64,000 nt of DNA. Source: Deltaproteobacteria bacterium (GTDB lineage: Bacteria; Acidobacteriota; Thermoanaerobaculia; Multivoradales; JAHZIX01). The stretch covers positions 310,001 through 374,000 of the forward strand of contig JAHZIX010000029.1 of assembly GCA_022601195.1 (NCBI GenBank). Direction: 5' to 3'. The stretch's first letter is position 1, and each line of letters opens with the position of its first letter. The translations under genes and the position numbers were made by a program. The notes under the pieces were generated by a model. It searched no databases. It saw only the letters and a program-made list of their open reading frames with translations, and was not told where the DNA came from. Below, piece by piece: positions 8,285 through 17,351 of this stretch.

Positions 8285-11200
8285 CTAGAGGGTCACGGAA
8301 CCGACCCAACCTCGCATGACTCCGGTGCTACAGCCGAATTTGCGGTGCCCTTGGCCCAGACCTCGCTGCTCGATGATCTGCTCGCAGGAGCAACCACCGG
8401 TTTGTAGTAGGGAGAACGCCTCCGTCGGCGGTCTATTTCCCGGGGTCCGAGTGTCGAATTGGCCGTCATTGTCTACCAGAGCCCAGCGGTTGGTACCGAG
8501 GCGCACGGTAGGTACCCCTTCGGGGACCAACGTTCCTGGGCAGAGATCTAGCTCGTCCGGCACACCGTCGTCATCCTCGTCCTGACCTCCTTCTTGAATG
8601 AAGAAACCATTCAGACGAACTGCGACTTCATCATTGGTGGTCAAGCTGACATCCTGGAATCCCAGGTTCGCATCCGGGAGGATGGCGATGGTCACTCGAG
8701 CCTCTTCCGGGGACAGCACTTCTACCTCCAAGGTCTCGATCCCAGCGCCGAAGTCAGCGATTGTCAAGCCCTCCTCGAACTGGCTGTTGAGGCCGGTGAC
8801 GGTGACTGTAAGAGTTTCTCCCGTAGAGCCCTGTTCGGGAGAGACGGCGAGAATCTCCGCGATGGCGGCGATTCCGCTACTCACGAAAAGGGCCCGACTC
8901 TTACTTTGGGTGCCAAATCCGGCGGTGGTGACGGCGGCGGTGCGGAAGCCTATAGGAGCCTCTTCCGACACGGCGACCTGTGCTTCCAAGAGATCGTTAG
9001 AAAGCACGGTGGTGGTGGAAACAGTGATGCTGCTACCTAGGCTAAGGGTCGAGGAGACATCCCACGCTGTATTGAGCCCGCGAACCAGGACGGTTGTGGA
9101 TGTACCTCGTTCCAGAACACTGGGTTCGACGCTCAGCAGAGTGGGCGAAGAGAGGGCGCCGGTGACCTCGATAACATCCTGTCCAAAGGCGACTTCGACT
9201 TCACTTCCCAAGGGCGTCACCACCTCGACGTTTCGGAAGCCGGTTGAGGCTGCCGGGTCGACCTGAAGAAAGGCGGTCAAGGAAGTTGCCGAGCGGGCCT
9301 CGGTATTCAGGACTTCGATTCCTTCGCCGGTGAAGGAAACCGTGCTGGAAGCTCGCCAATTGGTGCCCCGGCCGTTGAGCTCGACCGCGAGGGTGGAGGA
9401 GCGAGGTAGTTTGCCCGGATTGCTGGCCAGAACCGCCGGCTGAACGGAGCTCAGCAGGACGTTGAAGAGAGCGGCCTCATACTCTTCTTGCTGGCCCGAG
9501 TTGACACCGTCTCGCACCAAGAAGACGCCGCCGGTCTGTTGGGAGATGGTGGAGAACATCTCGACAGCGGAGCTGAGGAGAGCGAAGGCATCTTCCCGCA
9601 CCGAGACCTCATAAGGAGCTGGACTGGTGCCGTTGGCGCGGACCACTCTGAGAAAGAAAGTTCCGGACTCGGTTGGGGTGAAAACGAGACTCTGAAGAGA
9701 AGAGTTGGAGAGCCTCCTGGATTGCAAGACCGTTGCCCCGTCCAGATCCAGGAGCGCTACCAAGATCACGGCACCACCATCTCGGGCCATGTCGATGCGA
9801 TACGTGAGTCCCTGCTCCAGAGTGAAGCGAAAGAAATCTAGGTCGGTTCCATCTGCTACCAGGATTCCACGGCTTCCTTCTTCTCCAAGCAGCAGAGTCG
9901 TCGCCAACTCGGGAGAGTCTCCATGAGCGTCCAGGGGAGCTTGTTCCGGAACGTCGATGGGGCCGAGGGGGGGCTCTTCCTGATCTCCGCCAACCTCGTT
10001 TCCGGCTAGGCGATCTAGCCCTTCCTGCTGGCTTTCCAGAGAGAGCTCAACACGGTCCGAGCTAGAGGGGGAGCTTAGAGAGTCGATGCCTTCACAATCT
10101 CCGGAGAGAATCGTATTGACGCTCACGCCGATGGCTCGGAGGCGCTGGATCAGGGCTCCCAGGTTAACTCCTGGGCGGGAGGAGGCGTCTGTGGCGAGCA
10201 CCACTGTACCCCCGGGCCCGATGCTCGTGGCAGCGGCTTCCAGGGCCTGGGCGCTGAACTCCGGGCAGTCGCCGCCTCCGGAGGCAGAGAGAGCATTGAC
10301 TGCAGCTCGCACCGCTTCCACATCGTTGGAGGCGATTCGCCGGGTTACATTGTCCTTAAAGGTCAACAGGGCTAAGGAGGGAGGCGCCTCGCCTTCCGGC
10401 AAGGTGGCCTCTACCCGGTCGATGAACGAAGCCAGGGAACCCCGGACTCGGTTGATCTCTTCCCCCATGCTCCCGGTGTCATCGATGATCATCGCTGTTT
10501 TGGGCGGCGAAAGGGTCCGAAAGCCACTCCAATAGTGCCCGAGGTTGCTGCCGGGAGGAGTGGTCAGTACAGATGGAGTCGGAGGGTTGTCTGCCAGTGG
10601 TGTGCCCGCCAGGCTACGGCCCTCGATGACCCAGCGGATCGGACCACCTACGTCCACGAGGCTATCCATATCGGCTTGAGACGGAGTGAACTCATTTCCT
10701 GAGACTGCCGCCTGAAAGAAGGGGCCTTCAAAGGTCTCTGAGTAGAAGCTAACCCGGAATTCCGTCAGCGGGTTCGGCGTGCCTCCTCCGTTCGCTAGCC
10801 ACCGGAAGGTCGGCGGTGGATCTCCTCTGAGCAGGATGAGGTTGTCCGGCGGAGCGTTCAACTGGGGAGCGATGTGGGCTAGGCCAAACACGGATCCATG
10901 ATCTACCCGATCGGAGGTAGACGGGAAGGCGGCGGCGAGAGCTTCCCAGGCGGCGCCGACCGTGGTCGGGGCCGCCACCTTGAAAATCTCGAACAACCGC
11001 TTGTCCGTCAGATCGACGCGGTCTCCAGTCTCATTCGTGGAGTCCACGAGGTCCCACAAGGCAGCGGCCACGGAGAATTCGTTGTCCTCTCCGACACAGA
11101 AGTCGCCATTGATGGAGCGAGTGAAGAAGCAGGTCTCGAGGTTGACGTTGAAGGTCTGCTCATCCGTTTCGTGATAACTCACATCTCCGACGTTGGGAAT

Positions 11201-12631
11201 GCCCAAGCTACTTGCTTGAGCGTCGACCTGACCTCGAATCCCAAAGAAGGTAACCCATCCTTCAGACCAAGCCAGGCGAATTCCCTTGTCCTTGCCCCGG
11301 GCAGCCGTTGTTGTATCCGACTCCGGTGTGTTTGACAGGTTTGCGGTTATGGAGTGGATTCCTCCGGGCGAATTGACAAAGCCATGGACGGCTTGAAAGT
11401 AATGGCCATACTCGTGATGAAGAACATCCCAATCGAAAGCGTCGGTCGCTTCGATGAAGAGTTTGCCGTTCTGGAATTTGGAGCCCGACCCGAGCCCCGG
11501 AAATCGGACCTCGATCACGTCCGGCAAGGAGCCGGCGAGCTTGCTGGCGTAAGCACCGATGAGCACCAAGCCGTGGTGAAGACCGAAGGCTTTGTCGCTG
11601 TCGAGGTCGTTTCCGGCGGTAAGAGGGATGGCGAAGGTAGCTCCGTCGAAGGCCTGGAATGGTTCGGATTGTAGCCGGTAAGTTCGGCTGTCGTTCTCGG
11701 AGCGAAGTCGTGCCACAGTGGACTCTGCCAGAACTCTCACGAAGAGCTGATCGGTTTCGGAGTCGTCATGGTTGGCCTGAGCCTCGTAGAAACCTTCGGC
11801 ATTTGTTCTGGTCTCGGTGATGAACTGCTCACCGCTGGCTAGGGGTTTGTAGATCTCCACCAACGCCTCGGGAACCGAGTGGACATTGCCGGCACTGTCG
11901 GTCCAACGAACGGTTCCCTCGATGTTGGTGGTGAGAATGGTGGCAGCAGGGGCTGCCTCCAGGACCTGCTCCCGCTCACCTGATACTTGAACGTGCTCTG
12001 CTTGATTCCGTAGGGTTTGTTCCAACCACCGACTGTGAGCCGTTTTCTCGGCAGCTGGAAGAGGAGTTGGACTGGTCACCGACCGGCCGGTGATCAGCCG
12101 ATCGAGGAGGTTCTGGTACTGCTGCGGGTCTATCTCGCCTTTGCGAAACAGGGATTCGGCGCGGTGGTAGCCAAGGTCGGTCCAACTGGAGATGCTGGTC
12201 CAGATTCGAGCCTCTTCCACGAGGCCATAGAGGTAGGCCCTGTGGAGAGCTTGGGGCCTCCCCTTTTCATCTAGGCTCTCCAAAGTCACTATCAACCGTC
12301 CCTGCCCGAGTTCCCTACCATGAGCATCGATCCCGAACTCGAATCTGTCCCCGGCGCGCCAAGGGCCCGGCAGAGTCTCTTCGAGTGAATTCATAGCGAG
12401 GCTACCTTCTCCTTCGTAGGTGAGTCGCAGGGTATCCGCCGATTGATTCAGGCGGACGGTGCCTGTTACCGAAAGGGTTTCCTGCGTAGTCAGTCTGGGT
12501 GGCGGGTCGAGATGAACCTCCAGGCTGGAAGGCGCAGTCGCCAAAGCGGGTGGCGCAGAGGGCGCTAGGAAAACAGCGGCCAGGGCTGCGACTCGGAGAA
12601 GAGAAACGAAACCTCTTTTCGATAGGAACAT
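8285..12631 (-). CDS. Large secreted multidomain protein: HEYGH metalloprotease-like, vWA, PPC and IPT-like domains
   Basis: The product is 1448 residues from the ATG at 12631, chosen for its GGGAGG and the signal peptide that follows (MFLSKRGFVSLLRVAALAAV, cleavage near ALA-TAP). In order: an N-terminal beta domain; a carboxypeptidase-regulatory-like segment (about 235-330); a zinc-protease region with HHEYGHYF (HExxH at 406-410) and a possible third ligand in WSEGW (455-459); a fibronectin-like linker; a vWA domain from about 712 with the metal-site sequence MIIDDTGSMGEE; a pre-peptidase C-terminal (PPC)-like domain (DLDFFRFTLEQG); three IPT-like beta repeats (SVEPSVLERGTST, SPEQGSTGETLTV); an acidic DEDDDGVPDELDLCPG motif like thrombospondin type 3 calcium repeats; and a Cys-rich end (GGCSCEQIIEQRGLGQGHRKFGC). 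Outside-facing proteolysis or adhesion is inference. Confidence 0.85.
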   Translation of the reverse strand: MFLSKRGFVSLLRVAALAAVFLAPSAPPALATAPSSLEVHLDPPPRLTTQETLSVTGTVRLNQSADTLRLTYEGEGSLAMNSLEETLPGPWRAGDRFEFGIDAHGRELGQGRLIVTLESLDEKGRPQALHRAYLYGLVEEARIWTSISSWTDLGYHRAESLFRKGEIDPQQYQNLLDRLITGRSVTSPTPLPAAEKTAHSRWLEQTLRNQAEHVQVSGEREQVLEAAPAATILTTNIEGTVRWTDSAGNVHSVPEALVEIYKPLASGEQFITETRTNAEGFYEAQANHDDSETDQLFVRVLAESTVARLRSENDSRTYRLQSEPFQAFDGATFAIPLTAGNDLDSDKAFGLHHGLVLIGAYASKLAGSLPDVIEVRFPGLGSGSKFQNGKLFIEATDAFDWDVLHHEYGHYFQAVHGFVNSPGGIHSITANLSNTPESDTTTAARGKDKGIRLAWSEGWVTFFGIRGQVDAQASSLGIPNVGDVSYHETDEQTFNVNLETCFFTRSINGDFCVGEDNEFSVAAALWDLVDSTNETGDRVDLTDKRLFEIFKVAAPTTVGAAWEALAAAFPSTSDRVDHGSVFGLAHIAPQLNAPPDNLILLRGDPPPTFRWLANGGGTPNPLTEFRVSFYSETFEGPFFQAAVSGNEFTPSQADMDSLVDVGGPIRWVIEGRSLAGTPLADNPPTPSVLTTPPGSNLGHYWSGFRTLSPPKTAMIIDDTGSMGEEINRVRGSLASFIDRVEATLPEGEAPPSLALLTFKDNVTRRIASNDVEAVRAAVNALSASGGGDCPEFSAQALEAAATSIGPGGTVVLATDASSRPGVNLGALIQRLRAIGVSVNTILSGDCEGIDSLSSPSSSDRVELSLESQQEGLDRLAGNEVGGDQEEPPLGPIDVPEQAPLDAHGDSPELATTLLLGEEGSRGILVADGTDLDFFRFTLEQGLTYRIDMARDGGAVILVALLDLDGATVLQSRRLSNSSLQSLVFTPTESGTFFLRVVRANGTSPAPYEVSVREDAFALLSSAVEMFSTISQQTGGVFLVRDGVNSGQQEEYEAALFNVLLSSVQPAVLASNPGKLPRSSTLAVELNGRGTNWRASSTVSFTGEGIEVLNTEARSATSLTAFLQVDPAASTGFRNVEVVTPLGSEVEVAFGQDVIEVTGALSSPTLLSVEPSVLERGTSTTVLVRGLNTAWDVSSTLSLGSSITVSTTTVLSNDLLEAQVAVSEEAPIGFRTAAVTTAGFGTQSKSRALFVSSGIAAIAEILAVSPEQGSTGETLTVTVTGLNSQFEEGLTIADFGAGIETLEVEVLSPEEARVTIAILPDANLGFQDVSLTTNDEVAVRLNGFFIQEGGQDEDDDGVPDELDLCPGTLVPEGVPTVRLGTNRWALVDNDGQFDTRTPGNRPPTEAFSLLQTGGCSCEQIIEQRGLGQGHRKFGCSTGVMRGWVGSVTL

Positions 12632-12863
12632 GGGGTCCTCCCGTGTGCTGACCGAGGTCCTAGGTCTAGACCTGAGGATCTGGGTCGTTGTGATGGATTC
12701 GAGAGTTCCATCTTCAAGGGCAGGAGGGTCGCTGCGCATCTAGCGGAGGGCGGGAACTCGGCACTCTTTCGGTGGTCAGCGCTAAGTCAAGAGTCATAGG
12801 TATTGCGCGACAAAAGTAGGAGGAGGCCTTGCGGTGAAGAAGCAACCCACCGGGTTACCTGGC

Positions 12864-13250
12864 CTACCAGACGAGGCGGATGCCGAAGGGGGCGAGCTTG
12901 GGGTCTCGAGAAATGAGCGGGAGGTCTTCCAGGGCGCTTTGAGCTGCCAACATGCGGTCGAAGGGATCGCGGTGAGCCTGAGGCCAAGCCCCTGCTTGAT
13001 GGGCGTGGGAGATGGTGATGGGCAGCTCCTGGAACCCGGCCCGTTGGAGCCAGCCGCCGAGATCTTGCATCAGTTCCCGGGCGGCCGGCAGCTTCCCTAG
13101 ACGGTATTTGGTACTGACTTCCCAAGCACTGGCGGCAGAGACTCGGATTTCGTTGGCAGGGTCAGCAACCAGCTCGCGGGCCGTCTTGGACAGCTCCGGT
13201 GCATCGAAGAGCCACCAGAGGAGAGCGTGAGTGTCGAGCAGAAATCTCAA
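12864..13250 (-). CDS. PIN-domain toxin of a type II toxin-antitoxin system
   Basis: 128 residues, a full-length PIN (VapC-like) nuclease. Acidic metal-binding residues appear in the expected places: Asp6 in LLDTHALLWWL, Glu in ASAWEVSTKYRLGKL, Asp in HRDPFDRMLAAQ and Asp in ISRDPKL. The HALLWW and DPFDRM signatures are typical of the COG3744 subfamily that pairs with Phd/YefM antitoxins. The start codon is TTG and overlaps the antitoxin stop (TTGA), so the two are translationally coupled. Members cleave RNA; the specific target cannot be predicted from the sequence. Confidence 0.9.
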   Translation of the reverse strand: MRFLLDTHALLWWLFDAPELSKTARELVADPANEIRVSAASAWEVSTKYRLGKLPAARELMQDLGGWLQRAGFQELPITISHAHQAGAWPQAHRDPFDRMLAAQSALEDLPLISRDPKLAPFGIRLVW

Positions 13251-13489
13251 CTTTCCCAGGCCTCGAGTTCGTCCTCCGGCAACGGCTCGAAAAAAGCCTC
13301 TCCGACGCTCCCAACCAAGAGACCGGGGCGGCGAGGAGGAGGCGATTCGAGGGGACAGAGTCGGGCATAGGGTTTGCCGCTCTTGGCGATGATCACTTCT
13401 TCCCCGGCGCGGACTCGTTCCAGCAGGCGGGAGAGGTGGGTCTTGGCTTGGTGCACGTTGACGGTAGTCATGGAGAAAAGGTTAGTCAT
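13247..13489 (-). CDS. Phd/YefM-family antitoxin
   Basis: 80 residues. The N-terminal Phd fold (MTTVNVHQAKTHLSRLLERV, then GEEVIIAKSGKPYARLCPL) binds DNA and autoregulates in this family. The acidic C-terminus ending EDELEAWES would wrap the toxin. The second ATG (13471) matches the usual family start and may be the true one; neither start has a strong Shine-Dalgarno. The pair sits just downstream of the kinase gene on the same strand but has its own putative operator, so it is probably transcribed separately. Confidence 0.88.
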   Translation of the reverse strand: MTNLFSMTTVNVHQAKTHLSRLLERVRAGEEVIIAKSGKPYARLCPLESPPPRRPGLLVGSVGEAFFEPLPEDELEAWES

Positions 13490-13511
13490 CTTATTAAACT
13501 AAGTCAACTAA
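13482..13511. promoter_or_regulatory. Putative autoregulatory operator of the toxin-antitoxin pair
   Basis: TTAGT (13482-13486) and ACTAA (13498-13502) form an inverted repeat around the antitoxin start, and a second ACTAA lies at 13507-13511. On the minus strand TTGACT is a plausible -35. Paired repeats at the start codon are usual for Phd-type autoregulation. The assignment is by position and symmetry only. Confidence 0.35.
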
Positions 13512-13546
13512 TGGGGTGTGTTGATGGATCCGGCGATGGCGAACGG

Positions 13547-16500
13547 CTAGGAGCCTTGGCGAGCTGTCTGCGGCCTCCCCCAGGCCAAGTAGAGATTCTC
13601 CAGGCGCTCTTGGGCACGGTCCAGAGCAGATTGGGAAGCCTCTTGCCCCTGGAGCTCTTCCAGTGCGCCCAACAAGATCTCTTCGGCTTGAGGAAACTGC
13701 CCTTGAGCGGTGAGGCTCTCTCCAAGAACCCCTCGGGCTGCGAGTACCCAGGGGTGATTCGGTTGGTGGGTGTGGGCATAGATGTCCAAGGCATCTCGGG
13801 CCAGCCGTTCGGCTTCCTCCCCACGATCCAGATCGAGAAGAGCCGTGGCCAGGCTCTTTAGAGTCACAGCGACGTAAGGGTGCTGCTCGCCGAGCTGCTG
13901 CCGCAGAATTCTGAGAGATTCCCGAAACTCCGTTTCAGCCTCTCCCGGGCGTCCCTCGTCCAACAGGAGAACCGCTAGATTTTGGCGGGCGGTGGCGACT
14001 CTGGAATGGTCCGTGCCGAGTTGCTCTTGGAGGATCTTCAAGGCCCGTCGGTAGGTAAGCTCCGCTTCTCCGAGTTTGCCGGCCTTTCTCAGCACCGGGC
14101 CTAAGCTGTAGAGCACGGTAGCTACGCGCACATGGTTGCCGCCGTAGGTTTCTTCCGTCAGCTCCAACGAGCGTCTCAAATAGGCTTCCGCCTCTTCAAA
14201 GCGGCCTCGGGTCTGGAGTATGCGAGCCAGGTTGGCCATCGTGCCGACCATTCCGGAATGTTCCTGGCCATGGATCTCATGTCCCATGGCGAGGGACTCG
14301 AGCAAGAAAACTTCGGCTTGTTGCAAGTCCCCCAGCTCAGACTCGATCATTCCCAGGAGATTCAGAGATCGAGCGATACGGGGATGTGGCCCTCGCCCCA
14401 AGACCTCGCGGCGGATCTCGAGGGATTCCTGGGCGAGCACTTTTGCCTCGCCAAACCTTCCTTTGTCGTGCAGACAAGATGCGAAGTTGTACAGGGTTGT
14501 GGCCAGGCTACCGTGGGGGCGATCGTAGAGGTGGCGTTGAATCTCCAGCGCTCTACGGAACCCTTCTTCCGCCTCGTCGAAGCGATCTAGGCTAGCCTGC
14601 ACCTGAGCCATATTCTGGAGAGCGCCGGCGACTTCAGAGTGGGTTTCTCCGTGCTCTTTGCGGAGCAGATCAAGAGCTTGGTTGTAGAAGGTCTCCGCCG
14701 ATTCCAGCTGACCCTTCTCCTGGAACAGGCCCCCTAAAGCCGTGAGGGTCGGGGCCGTCTCGAAGCCGTTCTCACCTAACCATAGCTGCTGCTCCCGAAG
14801 GGATTGGCGGAGCAGCTCCTCTGCTTTCTCGAAATGACCCTGGGCTTGCTCAACGGTTCCCAACTCAGCGAGAGCCTGGGTTCTGAGATCCGTAAACGCT
14901 TCGTCTTCCAATAGGGGCAGGGCTTCGGACAGAAAGTCGTGAGCCTCTTCATACCGACCGGACGCGTGTTCGAGCTCGCCCATTCGCAGGAGCGCTTCTC
15001 CCAGGAATCGTCCTCGGCCCCTCCCTCCCTGCCTTCTCAGAGCCAGAGTCTTTTCCCGATGGGGTCTGGCCTGGGTCAAGGCTCCGAGCTTGAAATAGGC
15101 GTCGCCTACCGTTTGTAGCAAATCCGCTCGTACATGAGGGTCATTGTCCAGAAAGCCCTGCTGCAGCTTCTCGGCGCCGCGATCGAGAATTTCTAGTGCC
15201 GTCAGGCTCCTTCCGGAGCTCTTGTCGGGGTCATTGCTGTCGAATAGCCCGGCGAGAAACTGGGCCGTCTCCACGGCGCTGCGCCGTTCCTGAAGAGTTT
15301 GGCGACGCTGAGCTAGGAGGAGCGAGAAAAAGATCAATGCCACCCCAGCGGCGGCCACAGCTGCAGTGGTTGCCCAGCGGTGTCGCCGGAGGAACTTCCC
15401 GGCTCGATAGGAGAAGGCGTTATCGCGCACCGCAACCGGCAGCCCTCCGAGGTATCTCTCTAGGTCCCAGGAGAACTGCTCCACCGAGGAGTAGCGCCGG
15501 CTGGGTTCCTTGCGCAGAGCCTTCAATAGGATGGCATCTAGGTCACCTGTCAGCCGCCGGATCCAGGAGGCTGGTAGGTCGGATTCAGTTGAGTTCTCGG
15601 TGGGAATCTTGGTGGAGGTCTCAGTATCTCGCACCGCTGAGGGTCTGGTTGGAGAATCCTCGCAAATGGCCTGAGCGAGGGCCTGTAGATCCCTACCGCT
15701 CGTGTCGTAAGGCATATGGCCCGTGAGAAGTTGGAAAAGAAGGACCCCCAGGGAATAGACATCACTGGCTGTGGTGATGGCCTGGCCTCGGATTTGTTCT
15801 GGGCTGGCATAGGCCAAGGTCATGGGTTGAAGACCCGTGCCGGTCTGTACGAGAGTCTGTTGGAAGCCCTGTTCCTCTAGAAGCTTGGCGATGCCAAAGT
15901 CCAATAGCTTTGGCTCTCCGTCCTCTTGCACCAGGATATTGCCGGGCTTGAGGTCGCGGTGAACGATCAAATTCTGATGGGCAAGCTGGACGGCTCCGCA
16001 GACTTTACGAAACAGTCGGAGGCGATCATCGAGATCTAGTCCTTGGCGCAGGCAATACACATCCAGAGGGAGCCCGTTGACCAGCTCCATGACCAGGTAG
16101 GGGCGTCCGTCCGAGGTGGAGCCGCCATCCAAGAGCTGGGCGATATTCGGGTGCTCCAGGTTGGCGAGAATCTGCCGTTCGCTACGAAAACGCCTCACCA
16201 GATCTTCGGAAGCGAGGTCCCCTCGAAGCACCTTGACGGCGACCTCTTTCTCGAACGCTTCATCCGACCGTAAGGCTCGATAGACCGAGCCCATGCCGCC
16301 TCGTCCTAAAGATTCCAGGAGCCGGTAGGGTCCGAGCTGTTGGATCTGCTCTTCCGGTTCCACGGCCAGGCCCTGGACGGTTCCCGGCGAGAGGTCTGCG
16401 AAGGGCTGTTGAATGAAAGACCCTGCCTCCTGGTGAGAAAGGGCTAGCGACAAAACCTCTTCGAGCAGGTCCGTGTCTTCGCCGCAAGCGGCGCGGACAA

Positions 16501-16579
16501 AAGGCTCCCGTTCGTCAAAGGGTATTTCTAGGGCTTTGTGGAAGATCGCGCAAATCTGGTCCCAGCGCTCGGGGGTCAA
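13547..16579 (-). CDS. Membrane Ser/Thr protein kinase with periplasmic TPR repeats
   Basis: 1010 residues. A short helical N-terminus (MTPERWDQICAIFHKALEIP) is followed by a complete Hanks-type kinase: Gly-rich loop GRGGMGSVY (92-100), Lys116 in VAVKV, Glu134, HRDLKPGN (207-214) and DFG (227-229). A single membrane segment follows at about 402-425 (RRHRWATTAAVAAAGVALIF). The rest is a long TPR array of the Kinesin-light-chain type, with many AL.I.E..LG..H-like units. Kinase inside and TPR outside suggests a sensor that reads an external or periplasmic protein. The start is TTG at 16579 behind GGGAGGGTTGAAGG, three bases after the ECF sigma stop, so the two form one operon. Confidence 0.92.
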   Translation of the reverse strand: MTPERWDQICAIFHKALEIPFDEREPFVRAACGEDTDLLEEVLSLALSHQEAGSFIQQPFADLSPGTVQGLAVEPEEQIQQLGPYRLLESLGRGGMGSVYRALRSDEAFEKEVAVKVLRGDLASEDLVRRFRSERQILANLEHPNIAQLLDGGSTSDGRPYLVMELVNGLPLDVYCLRQGLDLDDRLRLFRKVCGAVQLAHQNLIVHRDLKPGNILVQEDGEPKLLDFGIAKLLEEQGFQQTLVQTGTGLQPMTLAYASPEQIRGQAITTASDVYSLGVLLFQLLTGHMPYDTSGRDLQALAQAICEDSPTRPSAVRDTETSTKIPTENSTESDLPASWIRRLTGDLDAILLKALRKEPSRRYSSVEQFSWDLERYLGGLPVAVRDNAFSYRAGKFLRRHRWATTAAVAAAGVALIFFSLLLAQRRQTLQERRSAVETAQFLAGLFDSNDPDKSSGRSLTALEILDRGAEKLQQGFLDNDPHVRADLLQTVGDAYFKLGALTQARPHREKTLALRRQGGRGRGRFLGEALLRMGELEHASGRYEEAHDFLSEALPLLEDEAFTDLRTQALAELGTVEQAQGHFEKAEELLRQSLREQQLWLGENGFETAPTLTALGGLFQEKGQLESAETFYNQALDLLRKEHGETHSEVAGALQNMAQVQASLDRFDEAEEGFRRALEIQRHLYDRPHGSLATTLYNFASCLHDKGRFGEAKVLAQESLEIRREVLGRGPHPRIARSLNLLGMIESELGDLQQAEVFLLESLAMGHEIHGQEHSGMVGTMANLARILQTRGRFEEAEAYLRRSLELTEETYGGNHVRVATVLYSLGPVLRKAGKLGEAELTYRRALKILQEQLGTDHSRVATARQNLAVLLLDEGRPGEAETEFRESLRILRQQLGEQHPYVAVTLKSLATALLDLDRGEEAERLARDALDIYAHTHQPNHPWVLAARGVLGESLTAQGQFPQAEEILLGALEELQGQEASQSALDRAQERLENLYLAWGRPQTARQGS

Positions 16580-16582
16580 CCT

Positions 16583-17152
16583 TCAACCCTCCCTAAGCTC
16601 CCTGAAGAGCCAGGCACGGGCTGCTGTCCAGTCTCGACTGACCGTCGCTTCACTGATCTCGAGAACAGCCGCGGTCTCTTCCAGGCTGAGACCGGCGAAG
16701 CATCGAAGCTCGATTATTTTTGCCTGTCTCGGATTCAACTGGGCCAAGGCCTCGAGGGCGTCATCCAGAGCGATAAGGTCCACAGTCTCGCTATGGGGGA
16801 CACCCATCGCCTCATCGAGGGCCAGATTTGCCACCCCGCTTCCCCGCTTACTAGCTTTTTGGGCCCTGGCGTGGTCCACCAAGATCCTGCGCATGGTCTC
16901 CCCAGCGAAGGCGAAAAATTGGGCTCGGTTCTGCCACTGCACCTTTCGTCGATCCGCCAGGCGCAAATAGAGCTCATTGACCAATGCTGTTGGTTGAAGA
17001 GTGTGACTGGGTCTTTCGCCACGGAAATAGTGACCCGCCATGCGTCGCAGCTCGTGAGTGACGATGGTCATTAGCTTCTCGAGGGCGGCAGCGTTTCCAT
17101 CGCTCCAATCCAGAAGAAGCCCGGTAACTTCCTGTTTTTGGGAGTGAACCAT
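16583..17152 (-). CDS. ECF-family RNA polymerase sigma factor (TIGR02999 type)
   Basis: 189 residues with region 2 (LEKLMTIVTHELRRMAGHYF, then the hallmark LQPTALVNELYLRL and AQFFAFAGETMRRILVDHAR) and region 4 (ALEALAQLNPRQAKIIELRCFAGLSLEETA with the helix-turn-helix VLEISEATVSRDWTAARAWL). The LQPTALVNE motif marks the ECF group that is expanded in Acidobacteria and Planctomycetes and is typically encoded with TPR Ser/Thr kinases. The kinase gene follows after three bases. Members of this group are thought to be controlled by the linked kinase instead of a classical anti-sigma factor; no anti-sigma gene is seen here. Confidence 0.93.
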   Translation of the reverse strand: MVHSQKQEVTGLLLDWSDGNAAALEKLMTIVTHELRRMAGHYFRGERPSHTLQPTALVNELYLRLADRRKVQWQNRAQFFAFAGETMRRILVDHARAQKASKRGSGVANLALDEAMGVPHSETVDLIALDDALEALAQLNPRQAKIIELRCFAGLSLEETAAVLEISEATVSRDWTAARAWLFRELREG

Positions 17153-17351
17153 TCCCCGAGTTTACCGTACCCAGTTACAGCAATGCGGTCCCCACGAATG
17201 AGATAGGGTTCTTCCTTCACCAGAATGAGGAGTTTGGCTTGGGTTTTACGCCTTCGTCGACTGGGAGGTGCAGTCCAGCGCCGTCCCGGTGAGTAGGTTT
17301 GTGGAAGTCTAGAAGTGGGGAAGTGTGATTCGATCGAGAACGGAGAGCAAG

